64,000 nt of DNA from NCBI RefSeq assembly GCF_003033885.1, contig NZ_CP024081.1, positions 2,109,787 through 2,173,786 on the forward strand. Reading direction: 5' to 3'. Below, piece by piece: positions 8,851 through 16,818 of the stretch (position 1 is its first letter; the number at the start of each line of letters is the position of its first letter). Origin of the DNA: Pseudomonas rhizophila. Lineage in GTDB: Bacteria; Pseudomonadota; Gammaproteobacteria; Pseudomonadales; Pseudomonadaceae. The notes under the pieces are model-generated. The model saw nothing but the letters and a program-made list of their open reading frames with translations. It was not told where the DNA came from and made no database searches. The translations under genes and the position numbers were made by a program.

Positions 8851-9300
8851 TTAGCTGAGAGAGGCGGTGTTGGTGCGGTCAAAGCCGTCTTCAGCGATAG
8901 CGTTCGAGCCAGTGCGGTCGAAGCCGTCTTCAGCGATAGCGTTCGAGCCAGTGCGGTCGAAGCCGTCTTCAGCGATAGCGTTCGAGCCAGTGCGGTCGAA
9001 GCCGTCTTCGGCGATAGCGTTGGAGCCGGTGCGGTCAAAGCCGTCTTCAGCGATAGCGTTCGAGCCGGTGCGGTCAAAGCCGTCTTCAGCGATAGCGTTC
9101 GAGCCAGTGCGGTCAAAGCCGTCTTCGGCGATAGCGTTGGAGCCGGTGCGGTCGAAGCCGTCGGCGGCAACGGTGGCAGCGCCGGTGCGGTCGTAACCGT
9201 CAGCGGCAATGGCCGACTGAGTGCGGTCGAAGCCATCGGCGGCGAAGGTGTTGGCGGCCAGTACGGACAAGGTCAGGGCGAGGATCAGTTTGGTTTTCAT
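8851..9300 (-). CDS. Small exported protein built of a 13-residue tandem repeat (DGFDRT)
   Basis: This 149-aa protein has a clear signal peptide (residues 1-20, cleavage after NTFA). The mature part is ten copies of a DG[FY]DRT unit, most of them in the 13-residue form GSNAIAEDGFDRT, with a short NTASLS tail. Each repeat alternates acidic (E/D, D) and basic (R) positions. GGAG precedes the ATG and a strong terminator follows, so this looks like a real monocistronic gene. The mature protein would be periplasmic or secreted and probably low-complexity. I do not recognise a function; possible roles are metal or surface binding, which is speculation. Confidence 0.75.
   Translation of the reverse strand: MKTKLILALTLSVLAANTFAADGFDRTQSAIAADGYDRTGAATVAADGFDRTGSNAIAEDGFDRTGSNAIAEDGFDRTGSNAIAEDGFDRTGSNAIAEDGFDRTGSNAIAEDGFDRTGSNAIAEDGFDRTGSNAIAEDGFDRTNTASLS
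8873..9236. repeat. 39-bp tandem minisatellite inside the repeat protein gene
   Basis: The motif GTGCGGTC (plus strand) recurs with exact 39-bp spacing at 8873, 8912 and onward to 9185, then once after 36 bp at 9221. The copies are nearly identical, differing mostly by A/G changes. The period is a multiple of three, so copy-number change would keep the protein in frame. Confidence 0.92.
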
Positions 9301-9602
9301 GGTCGTTCTCCGAAGTGGTTGGCGTTGATCGCCTTGGGTGTGGAATTCATATTACGCTTGTTAAATCGATTAAAAAGCGCAAAAAAATGCTCAAACAAAT
9401 CGTATTTATCGATTGGTTGCTCGTTGTTACTGATCGGCGATAAATGTCATCACCGGCGTACCCGAACAGCGTTTTGGTGAGGATGAGGATGTAGGGCGGG
9501 CATTAACCAGAGATTAATGTCGGATAAATCTTCAGACACGAAGCACAAAAAAAGGGGCGAACCCGTACAGGTTCGCCCCTTTCGTTTTTGTGTGTGCGCA
9601 GG
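9301..9602. other. Intergenic region upstream of the repeat protein gene
   Basis: This AT-rich stretch contains runs of A and T and two ATCGAT sites near 9366 and 9409. A possible minus-strand -10 (TAATAT) lies at 9349-9354. No gene was found. Its distal part holds the kgtP terminator at 9551-9582. Confidence 0.4.
9551..9582 (-). terminator. Rho-independent terminator after kgtP
   Basis: A 13-bp perfect stem (AAAGGGGCGAACC / GGTTCGCCCCTTT) has a 6-base loop. On the minus strand a run of seven T follows, about 20 bp after the kgtP stop. The symmetry could also stop plus-strand transcripts. Confidence 0.88.
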
Positions 9603-10922
9603 TCAGTCGGTCAAGATCCGCGAATGCTTGCGGGTGTCTTTCATGGTGATGTAGACCAGCAGCGACACGGCGATGCACGCCGTCACGTACCAGTAGTAGC
9701 CGGTTTCCATGCCGATGCTCTTGAACCACAGGGCGATGTATTCAGCGGTGCCGCCGAAGATCGATACGGTCAAGGCGTACGGCAAACCGACGCCCAGGGC
9801 GCGGATCTCGGTGGGGAACAGCTCGGCTTTGACCACGGCGTTGATCGAGGTATAGCCGCTGACGATGATCAGCGCGGCCATGATCAGGAAGAACGCGCCC
9901 CACCAGGTCTGGATGGTGTGCAGGGTGGTCAGGATCGGTACGGTGAACAGCGTCCCCAGGATGCCGAAGGCGATCAGGATCGGCCGCCGACCGACCTTGT
10001 CCGACAAACCGCCGATCAAAGGTTGCAGGCACATGAACAGGAACAGGGTGGCGGCGGAAATGGTGGTGGAGTCGGAAATGCTCATGCCGACCGTGTTCAC
10101 TAGGTATTTCTGCATGTAGGTGGTGTAGGTGTAGAACGCCAGGGTGCCGCCCATGGTCAGGCCGACCACAGTCATCAACTCTTTTGGATGGCGCATCAAG
10201 GTGCGCATGGCGCTTTCCTTGGCTTTTTCCTTTTTGGTGAACGACTCGGTTTCTTCCATGCCGCGACGCAGGTACAACGCCACTATCGCGCACAACGCGC
10301 CGATGGCGAATGGAATGCGCCAGCCCCAGGCATACAGCTCTTCAGTGGTGAGAAAGCGTTGCAACACGATCAGCACGCCGAGGGCGATGAGCTGGCCGGA
10401 GATCAGGGTCACGTACTGGAAGCTGGAGAAGAAGCCGCGACGTTCCTTGGTGGCCATCTCGCTCAGATAGGTTGCCGAGGTGCCGTATTCACCGCCCACC
10501 GACAGGCCCTGAAGCAAGCGGGCCACTACCAGCAGGATGGGGGCACCGACGCCGATGGTTTCATAGCCGGGGCTCAGGGCGATGATCAGCGAGCCGAAGC
10601 ACATCAGGTATACCGAGGCCATCAGCGCCGCCTTGCGCCCGGCGCGATCTGCGTACAGGCCCATCAGCCAGCCACCGATCGGGCGCATCAGGAAGCCCAC
10701 GGCGAAGATCGCGGCGGTTTTCATCAGTTGCGCGGTGGAGGACCCGGCCGGGAAGAATACTTTGGCGAAGTACAGCGAGAAAGCGGCGTAGACGTACCAG
10801 TCATACCACTCGACCATGTTGCCGACCGAACCGCTGAAAATCGATTTGATCCGGCTGGCAGTGGTTCTTTCACGGGCGGGCGCGGCGGCCGACCCGAGGG
10901 GAAGGGCGTTGGAGTTATCCAT
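9603..10922 (-). CDS. kgtP: Alpha-ketoglutarate/H+ symporter (MFS permease)
   Basis: This 439-aa inner-membrane protein has 12 predicted segments of the metabolite:H+ symporter family. It follows E. coli KgtP almost throughout: GNMVEWYDWYVY, GFLMRPIGGWL, ARLLQGLSVGGEYGTSATY, FYTYTTYMQKYLVNT, SDKVGRRP and AEYIALWFKSIGMET. It would import 2-oxoglutarate by proton symport. AAGGA precedes the ATG. A candidate sigma-54 promoter (10985-11001) and two dyad enhancer sites (11041-11092) lie upstream. The DctB/DctD-like pair at 17239-20338 on the same strand is the obvious candidate regulator. Confidence 0.9.
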   Translation of the reverse strand: MDNSNALPLGSAAAPARERTTASRIKSIFSGSVGNMVEWYDWYVYAAFSLYFAKVFFPAGSSTAQLMKTAAIFAVGFLMRPIGGWLMGLYADRAGRKAALMASVYLMCFGSLIIALSPGYETIGVGAPILLVVARLLQGLSVGGEYGTSATYLSEMATKERRGFFSSFQYVTLISGQLIALGVLIVLQRFLTTEELYAWGWRIPFAIGALCAIVALYLRRGMEETESFTKKEKAKESAMRTLMRHPKELMTVVGLTMGGTLAFYTYTTYMQKYLVNTVGMSISDSTTISAATLFLFMCLQPLIGGLSDKVGRRPILIAFGILGTLFTVPILTTLHTIQTWWGAFFLIMAALIIVSGYTSINAVVKAELFPTEIRALGVGLPYALTVSIFGGTAEYIALWFKSIGMETGYYWYVTACIAVSLLVYITMKDTRKHSRILTD

Positions 10923-10984
10923 TGAAGGATCCTTCGTTTAATTGTTTTTGTGGAGCGCGTGGGAACGCAGCCTGCCAGGGCTAT

Positions 10985-11001
10985 AGCAGGAGCTGTGCCA
11001 G
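10985..11001 (-). promoter_or_regulatory. Candidate sigma-54 (-24/-12) promoter of kgtP
   Basis: On the minus strand the sequence CTGGCACAGCTCCTGCT fits the RpoN consensus YTGGCACGRNNNTTGCW at all but two positions. The invariant GG and GC are correctly spaced. It lies about 62 bp upstream of the kgtP start codon. Confidence 0.75.
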
Positions 11002-11040
11002 GTGGGAGAAGGCCGGTCTAGAGGGGTTTTGAGTGCTGGG

Positions 11041-11092
11041 TGAGCGGATTGGCGCTCATTTTGGTGGTGGAATGAGCGGGAATCCGCTCATT
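11041..11092. promoter_or_regulatory. Two dyad upstream activator sites for a sigma-54 activator
   Basis: The site at 11071-11092 is a perfect inverted repeat, AATGAGCGG-N4-CCGCTCATT. The site at 11041-11058 (TGAGCGGATTGGCGCTCA) is the same dyad with one changed position. Their centres are about 32 bp apart, near three helical turns, and 50-95 bp upstream of the -24/-12 element. This is the usual layout for DctD-type enhancer sites. Confidence 0.7.
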
Positions 11093-11118
11093 CTGGGGGG
11101 CATCATTCTTGGCTGCTG

Positions 11119-11200
11119 GCCTCATCGCGAGCAGGCTCGCTCCCACAGGGTTCTGTGTATGCAGGTCCAATGTGGGAGCGAGCTTGCTCGCGATGGCGCC
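11119..11200. repeat. REPIN, GTGGGAGCGAGC type
   Basis: This is an inverted REP pair between the kgtP regulatory region and the fimbrial tip gene. The reversed copy covers about 11119-11147 and the forward copy about 11171-11200. Confidence 0.87.
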
Positions 11201-11219
11201 AGTACCGACACCCGAAGGC

Positions 11220-12365
11220 TCAGGGCGACGAGGTTGAAGGCGTGAACTCCAGGTTCAGCTCTCCCCGATATTGCCCGGTATTCTTGTCGATCTGCCGAAA
11301 CTGCGGCGTCTCCAGGGTGATCGGCCAGGGCGTGCACACGACCGGGAAGGGGACGTTGGGCAAGCGCACGGCGCGGATATCGGCATTGTTGATACCGGTA
11401 AAGGTCACCGGTTGACCTGAGACATGCTGTGTCTCGCCCAGGTTGGCGGTGCGGGTGCGAACTCGGTATTCGATACGGTTACGTTCGTCCGTCCCCCCGG
11501 AGGTGTGCTTCACGAAGAAGCGCCCGGCCATGCCGGGTACGGGGTTTTTGTCGGTGACGCGCATTTCGAAACGCTGGCTGTTGGAGTTGTAGCCGTCGTA
11601 GAGGCAGGCATCGACGACAGCCTGGCCGGAGACGATACCTCCGGGGCCATTGATCAACGGGCGGGTGCGCAGGTTCAGGTCCACCTGCGGGGTGCTGATG
11701 CCGTGGGCGGGCAGGTAGATCTGCACGTTATTGTGATCGGTCACGTCCAGCTTGAAATCGACGGTGTAGATATGGGCGTCTCCGATTGGCTGCGAGTAGA
11801 ACCTCCTGAGCTTCATGACCAATTGCGCCGTCCAGATGCCACCGGCAGGCAATTTGGCGAGTTCTGACCGAGGAATCCAGAGGGTGGAGGCCGTACCCGT
11901 CGCATCCACTCCCTCGCAATTGCCATGTGATGTCGAGGTCAGCATCCAGGTGCTGGAACCCCACACCCCGCAGGGGCTGTGGATCGGGAGTCTGCGTGTA
12001 ATGTTGCCTTTGACGGTCAGAACCACGGACAGTCGGCTGCGTTTCTCCGTGAAACGCAGCTTTATCTCGGTGGTGCCATATCTGCCTCCGGTGGTGGTCA
12101 GGCACTGGCCTGTTGCTGGATCGGTGTTGGACAGACAGACAAAATGCATTGTCTTATAGCCTGCGCCTGCCACGGGCTGTTCGTGCCAGCCATGGGTCAT
12201 CCGCGTCCAGATGTAATGATCGGCGGGCGGAGTCGAGCGGTCGAATTGCAGCATCTCGGATTGATAGTGGTTGCTGGGATGGATGTCCCCGAGCGCCGGT
12301 AGCGCAGCGAACGCGCCAATCAGTGCGCCAAGGCGACGGGCCCAACGGTGAAAGATCAGATTCAT
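11220..12365 (-). CDS. CS1-type fimbrial tip adhesin/initiator (CblD/CfaE/CooD family)
   Basis: This 381-aa exported protein starts with a signal peptide (cleavage near ALG-DIHP). It is rich in beta strands and has Cys pairs (HFVCLSNTDPATGQC; CGVWG...CEGVD). It is the last gene of a chaperone-pilin-usher-tip operon, the position of CooD/CblD/CfaE. In that family the tip protein initiates pilus assembly and often carries the receptor-binding domain. The start overlaps the usher stop by 4 bp. The family call rests on gene order, length and beta/Cys pattern. Receptor specificity cannot be read from the sequence. Confidence 0.82.
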   Translation of the reverse strand: MNLIFHRWARRLGALIGAFAALPALGDIHPSNHYQSEMLQFDRSTPPADHYIWTRMTHGWHEQPVAGAGYKTMHFVCLSNTDPATGQCLTTTGGRYGTTEIKLRFTEKRSRLSVVLTVKGNITRRLPIHSPCGVWGSSTWMLTSTSHGNCEGVDATGTASTLWIPRSELAKLPAGGIWTAQLVMKLRRFYSQPIGDAHIYTVDFKLDVTDHNNVQIYLPAHGISTPQVDLNLRTRPLINGPGGIVSGQAVVDACLYDGYNSNSQRFEMRVTDKNPVPGMAGRFFVKHTSGGTDERNRIEYRVRTRTANLGETQHVSGQPVTFTGINNADIRAVRLPNVPFPVVCTPWPITLETPQFRQIDKNTGQYRGELNLEFTPSTSSP

Positions 12366-15049
12366 GGCTGGTTTCTCTTGTCTGACGATAACGCGGCGCT
12401 GCGGCGCGCGGTCCAGCGTTCCAGTCGGTCGGGGTCGCGCAGGTCTCTGGGCAGAGCGTCCAGGGTGGTGCTCTGGCAGGTCAGCGTGCCGACCTGGCGC
12501 AAGCTGCTGCGAGCGGTGGCCGACTGCACGGCGCAGGCATGCACGCCGTTCAGGTCCAGGGCGAACAACGGTTGCGGGGGCTTGTTGAGATCGACGACGA
12601 AGCTGCCGTCCTCGGCGGTTTCCATCATCGCTGCGTTGAGGATGGCCGCCTGTGCCAGCGGTTGTCCCCGGGCGTCCACCAGGCGTCCGATGTAGGTGTA
12701 GCTGAGGCTGGACTCGATGCGCTGCACCGCCAGCTTGCCGGGTGGCAGGAACCAGTCGCGGCTGCCGTTGCCGACATTCACCGAGCTCAGGTTCTGGCGC
12801 GAGGCATCGGCATCGCTGATGCGAGTCTGGGAGACCTCGAAGCCATTGATCGGAATCAGCCGTTTCTCGCCGAAGCCGATGCTGGTCTGGGCGCCGTAGC
12901 CGCCACTGACCTTGGCCGCGGCGCCGGTGGCGTTTTCCATTGGCGCAGCGACGATGCCGACGGCGGCGCCAGGGCCTGTGCCGCCCTGGCCGGGGCCCCA
13001 GAAGAAACCTTCGCGCCCCAGTGCCAGGGAGGAAGAGTGGTTGCCGCTGAGCCCAGGGCGTGAATCATGCCGGTCACCGCCGCGCTGTGACATCGCCAGG
13101 CTCGTTTCGCCCCAGCTACGTTCGAGTCGCCCGGCCAGTTCGGCGTCCCAGCGGCCCAGGTCGTCGTAACCCAGCCCGGTATTCATCTCGTTGCGACCTT
13201 GCTCGCTGTCCCAGACACGGGTATGGGCCAGGCTGGTCCGGACGCTGTCGCTGGCGGCCTGCTCGCGGCGCGCGTCCAGGCCGACACTGGTCTGCCGGAA
13301 GCCACCGGATGTCGAGCGCTCGTTATGGGACAGACTGAGGCTCAGGTACAGGCCGTGGTCGGTCGGCCGATTGCCGCTCTGATTGCGAAACGCGCCCACG
13401 CGGTGGGTGAGGTGGAACTGGCCCAGGCGATGCCCGCGGGAGAACCCCACCTGCAGGGTGCGGGCCCAGGTGGCGGTGGTCAGTTCGTCGGTCAGGTCCG
13501 GCTCGCCGGGCAACGTGTTCCAGTAGTAGGACGGATTCACCTGGGCATAACGGTTGTAGCTATAGCCGGCGGTGAGGGCGCCGCCGGCCAACGGCAGCGA
13601 TGCGCTGGCCGTCAGCGATTCGTTGCAGCCACTCTGCTGGTAGGTACGGCGGTTGTGCTCGCAGGACGGGCTGCGCAGCGAGTAGCGATAGAGATTCCAG
13701 GACAGGCCATGGTTGAACGTGAACTGCTGGCTGTTGCCGCTCGCCCCGTCGTTGCCCTCCAGGAGGGCGGCCGACAGCGACCAACTGCTGGCGCCCAGCG
13801 TGCCGGCCCAGTCCAGGCGGCTTTCGTTGTAGAACGCGGTGTCCAGCCAGGTGATCGCGCTGGTGAGCGCCAGGTTATCGAGCAGTGGTACCCGCAGGCC
13901 GGTCTGGGCCACGGCGGCGGGATCTTGTTCGTACAGGGAATGCTCGGCCGTGCGCCCACCCTGTAAAAACCATTGCACGGTGTCATCCCCCAGGCCGTTG
14001 CCGTCGGTGCGGCTGAAGGGCACGGTTTCGGTACGGGTTACCTGGCCGTTTTCGATCACCCGCAGGGTCACCGGATAACTGCCGTTGGGGAAGGTCCGGG
14101 TGTCGACGTTCTGCACACCGGCATCCAGATAAGAAGTGGAGAGCAGTTCTTCGCCGCGAAAGGCATCGACGCGGGCGCGTTGGGTCAGGATCAGGGAGAT
14201 GGGCGTGCCCTGTCCGACGACGTCGCGATTGAGGTAGGCCAGGGTGGTGCCGACACGGGCACCGTCGATCCGGCCCAGGGGCAGCAGGCTGAAGTTGAAG
14301 TTGCCGCCTTCGGCGCTGGACAGGTTGCTCATGTCCATGCGTCCCGCCTGTGCGTAATGTTCGCGGTCGAAGTCTCGCCGGTAGTAGGCGTTGTTGAATT
14401 CCAGGTTGCTGTCACTGCCGCGCTTGTTCTGGTTGGCCTGATAGGTCCAGGTGAACCCCAGGTGACTGTTTTCTCCCAGGCCGAGTGCGCCGAGGCCGCT
14501 GGCACCCAGGGCGCGGTAACTGTCGGACTGGGCGATATTGATGTTTTGCCGGTGGACGAGGGCATTCTCTGCCTCGCTCGGTGTATGCAGCCGCAGGGCC
14601 GAGGCCTCGTTGGTCGGCAGCCAGTCCTTGCGCAGCAGGACCTGGAGACGGGCGCCGGCCTCGTCGAGAATCACGGCCACTGCCTCGGTTTCGAGATAGC
14701 CGCAACTTGCCTCGCTGGCCAGGCCGTAGGAGCAGGCCAGCTGGCTATTGCTGGGCAAGGGCTGTGACAGTAATGGCAGCAGTTCCTGAGGCGAGGCCAG
14801 TACGCCGGCTTCCACCAGCAGGGCCGCGATGCGCTCAGGCTGCTTGAATTCGATCCGGCCGGGCTGGACCAGCACCGGGTGCACGCCGAGATTGCGGTTG
14901 AACAGTTGTAGTTCGAGCTGTTCCACCTGCCCTTCGACCAAGGCTTCGAAGCCGGCCGGCACCTGAGTCAAGGCGTCGGTCGCGGCCCAGGCGCCTTCGG
15001 CCAGCGCCCATGAAAGGGAGATGGAGATAGCTGTGAAGTGGCGTTTCAT
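12362..15049 (-). CDS. CS1/CFA-I type fimbrial outer-membrane usher (CblC/CooC family)
   Basis: This 895-aa protein has a signal peptide (MKRHFTAISI...EGAWA). It has a long beta-barrel region with alternating polar and aromatic strands and a C-terminal domain with a Cys pair (DLNGVHACAVQ...TLTCQS). Its size fits the alpha-type (CS1) ushers, which are longer at the N-terminus than type 1 ushers in their own way and pair with the non-classical chaperone here. It would secrete and assemble the pilin at the outer membrane. A 9-bp stem hairpin (15071-15095) lies just before the gene. Confidence 0.88.
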   Translation of the reverse strand: MKRHFTAISISLSWALAEGAWAATDALTQVPAGFEALVEGQVEQLELQLFNRNLGVHPVLVQPGRIEFKQPERIAALLVEAGVLASPQELLPLLSQPLPSNSQLACSYGLASEASCGYLETEAVAVILDEAGARLQVLLRKDWLPTNEASALRLHTPSEAENALVHRQNINIAQSDSYRALGASGLGALGLGENSHLGFTWTYQANQNKRGSDSNLEFNNAYYRRDFDREHYAQAGRMDMSNLSSAEGGNFNFSLLPLGRIDGARVGTTLAYLNRDVVGQGTPISLILTQRARVDAFRGEELLSTSYLDAGVQNVDTRTFPNGSYPVTLRVIENGQVTRTETVPFSRTDGNGLGDDTVQWFLQGGRTAEHSLYEQDPAAVAQTGLRVPLLDNLALTSAITWLDTAFYNESRLDWAGTLGASSWSLSAALLEGNDGASGNSQQFTFNHGLSWNLYRYSLRSPSCEHNRRTYQQSGCNESLTASASLPLAGGALTAGYSYNRYAQVNPSYYWNTLPGEPDLTDELTTATWARTLQVGFSRGHRLGQFHLTHRVGAFRNQSGNRPTDHGLYLSLSLSHNERSTSGGFRQTSVGLDARREQAASDSVRTSLAHTRVWDSEQGRNEMNTGLGYDDLGRWDAELAGRLERSWGETSLAMSQRGGDRHDSRPGLSGNHSSSLALGREGFFWGPGQGGTGPGAAVGIVAAPMENATGAAAKVSGGYGAQTSIGFGEKRLIPINGFEVSQTRISDADASRQNLSSVNVGNGSRDWFLPPGKLAVQRIESSLSYTYIGRLVDARGQPLAQAAILNAAMMETAEDGSFVVDLNKPPQPLFALDLNGVHACAVQSATARSSLRQVGTLTCQSTTLDALPRDLRDPDRLERWTARRSAALSSDKRNQP

Positions 15050-15070
15050 ACGTGGCCTTGATGCAGGAAA

Positions 15071-15095
15071 GGGGGTACGACGACGCCGTACCCCC
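15071..15095 (-). terminator. Hairpin between pilin and usher genes (attenuator or mRNA end)
   Basis: A perfect 9-bp stem GGGGGTACG/CGTACCCCC has a 7-base loop and lies 20 bp after the pilin stop. On the minus strand only TTTCC follows, so it is a weak terminator or an mRNA-stabilising end. Such hairpins set high pilin-to-usher ratios in fimbrial operons. Confidence 0.65.
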
Positions 15096-15114
15096 TTGGG
15101 AGGAACGGTTGTGT

Positions 15115-15612
15115 TTACGGTTGCTGAGTCAGCACCAGGCTGACGATGCCTTCATAGCGGCCAGCGTTTGCGATAGCGCCAACGGTGGTTTGCTTGATCT
15201 CCAGCATCTGCTCGATCGAGCCGCTGGTCGGGTCGCCACCGGGGAACAGGTCGGCCGCCGACAAGGCGACGCCGGTGGTGCTCAACGTTCTGCCGCCAAA
15301 GGTGACGGACAGGGGAACCGCGGTGGAAGCCGGGTTGGTCATGTTGGCCAGGACGGGGCTGGTGATCAGCCTGATGGTCATGTCCTTATCGGTGTCATTG
15401 CTGAAGACCCGCGTGCCCAGACGCGTGGGTTGCAGACCCGCACCCGGCAGGTAGCTCATCTCCATGGAGGGCGGCAGGGCACTGCCATCGGATTGGAGCA
15501 ACTCCAGTGTCGGATCGACATCGGCATAGACCAGGATGCTTTTCTCAACCGCCAGGGCGGGCATCGAGACCAGTGCGGCCAGTGCCAACGGGGCGAATTT
15601 GAGCAGTTTCAT
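15115..15612 (-). CDS. CS1-type major fimbrial pilin (CblA/CooA/CfaB family)
   Basis: This 165-aa protein has a signal peptide ending at ALA. The mature protein starts VEKSILVYADVDPTLELLQSDG, the hallmark CS1 pilin N-terminus: donor strand, then a VDP.L.LLQ.DG motif. Pilins of this family have no disulfide, and no Cys is present here. It polymerises by donor-strand exchange through the usher. GAGGAAAC is a good ribosome binding site. It is the second gene of the operon, as in cooBACD and cblBACD. Confidence 0.92.
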   Translation of the reverse strand: MKLLKFAPLALAALVSMPALAVEKSILVYADVDPTLELLQSDGSALPPSMEMSYLPGAGLQPTRLGTRVFSNDTDKDMTIRLITSPVLANMTNPASTAVPLSVTFGGRTLSTTGVALSAADLFPGGDPTSGSIEQMLEIKQTTVGAIANAGRYEGIVSLVLTQQP

Positions 15613-15700
15613 GGGGTGTTTCCTCTTTTCTATGGGTGAACAGGAGCCCAGCCATGTGCAGGCACATGGCTCAGATTGAAAAATGTGAGGGGGGAGTGGG

Positions 15701-16456
15701 TTACGGCAGCACGGCCAAAGTGCGTGGCCGTTTGTCGTCGCTGGTCACAAAGCGCATGAGCAGGTTGCCGCTTGTGCCGGATGCCTGGACAGGGAGCGTG
15801 CTGCCCGGATACAGGCTGCGATTGACATCGTTCCAGAGGCAGTCTTTTTCGCCCTTGACGTCGGTGCAGCGTCCGACCTGCAATACACCGATGCGCACGT
15901 TGCCGTCATTGCGTAGCGCTTCACCGCTTTGTTGCAAGCCGACGCTCATTTGACGGTCATCGGGCAGTAGGCGCACCAGCGCGCCCCAGATCAGGTTTAC
16001 GCCGATTCTGGGTTGCGTGCCTTGCGGGTCGTCGTCTTCTGCCGCCAGATCCTGTGGAGCGGCCACTGGCTCGAAATAAACCCGGTAGACGGTTTCCTCG
16101 CTGGGCATCGCCTGCGCGATAATCCGTACCGTGCGGCTGGCGCCGGGAGCGAGTACCGTGCGTTGTGGCGACACGACGATACCCTTCGTATCGGCCGCAG
16201 ACACTGGGCTTTCGTGTTCATCCGGCGTGCCCGGGCGCTGGATCTGGACCACACTGACCTTGATGTACTGCACCTTGTCCGACTTGGAATGCAACTGGAT
16301 CTGTCCAATGCCATCCTGCTCGGCGCCGATCGTACTGGTCATCGGATAAACCACCAGATTGGCGGTCGCCGGCGACGATAAGCCGAACGCCAGCATCAAA
16401 AGCGCCAGCTTGCCCAAGGCAGCCCAACGGTGGGTAAACGTTTGATTCAAATCCAT
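15701..16456 (-). CDS. CS1-type periplasmic fimbrial chaperone (CblB/CooB family)
   Basis: This 251-aa protein has a signal peptide cleaved near TATA-NLVV. It has a PapD-like two-domain pattern: NLVVYPMTSTIG, then VSPQRTVLAPGASRTVRI with the G1 strand, YRVYFEPV, and a second Ig-like domain ending in LAVLP. It would cap pilin and tip subunits in the periplasm. ATG 16456 is preferred to TTG 16468 because GAGG lies six bases before it. First gene of the four-gene fimbrial operon; the promoter should lie in 16457-16600, but no clear -10/-35 was found. Confidence 0.88.
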   Translation of the reverse strand: MDLNQTFTHRWAALGKLALLMLAFGLSSPATANLVVYPMTSTIGAEQDGIGQIQLHSKSDKVQYIKVSVVQIQRPGTPDEHESPVSAADTKGIVVSPQRTVLAPGASRTVRIIAQAMPSEETVYRVYFEPVAAPQDLAAEDDDPQGTQPRIGVNLIWGALVRLLPDDRQMSVGLQQSGEALRNDGNVRIGVLQVGRCTDVKGEKDCLWNDVNRSLYPGSTLPVQASGTSGNLLMRFVTSDDKRPRTLAVLP

Positions 16457-16599
16457 GTCAGACCTCAAGTAAAAAAGCTAAAAACTCAACGTTATTCAAT
16501 GCGTCTGCTGAAGCGCTCTTGCCTTCGATGAAGGTCGGTGACGAGAGGGAAGAGTCTCACGACTAGAGGCGAGCTATATTTACGACACTTCCTTTTGTG

Positions 16600-16722
16600 C
16601 TACAGATGCTTCTCTGTTCCATGTAGGAAATTTCCAGAGTAGATTCCAGCCCTGACGCTCCGACACGCTTGCTCCCGTGATTTGAGGTGACTTCCCGGGT
16701 GTACAGCGTCGGTACGGGCCAT
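16600..16722 (-). CDS. Possible 40-aa small protein
   Basis: A 40-codon reading frame begins MARTDAVHPGSHLKSREQAC. It starts 8 bases after a strong AGGAG and ends 143 bp before the chaperone start. It is basic, has one Cys and no signal peptide. Coding status is uncertain because it is short and its composition is not diagnostic. It could be a leader peptide for the fimbrial operon or chance. Confidence 0.3.
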   Translation of the reverse strand: MARTDAVHPGSHLKSREQACRSVRAGIYSGNFLHGTEKHL

Positions 16723-16770
16723 GGTGGTGACTCCTGTGAGGCGAAGATGATTGCTGTTTGTCCGAATTAT

Positions 16771-16818
16771 TTTGGTGGGATAGTTACACCATGTCAATAG
16801 ATTTGGTGGGATATATCC
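16771..16818. promoter_or_regulatory. Direct repeat plus palindrome over the XRE gene start (candidate operator)
   Basis: TTTGGTGGGATA occurs twice, at 16771-16782 and 16802-16813, 31 bp (three helical turns) apart, flanking the ATG at 16791. The second copy runs into the palindrome GGATATATCC (16809-16818). This placement would allow the XRE protein to block its own expression. Confidence 0.5.

Noticed and set aside
8873..9236. 39-bp tandem repeats considered as a CRISPR array
   Set aside because: The repeats are contiguous without unique spacers and encode an in-frame secreted protein.
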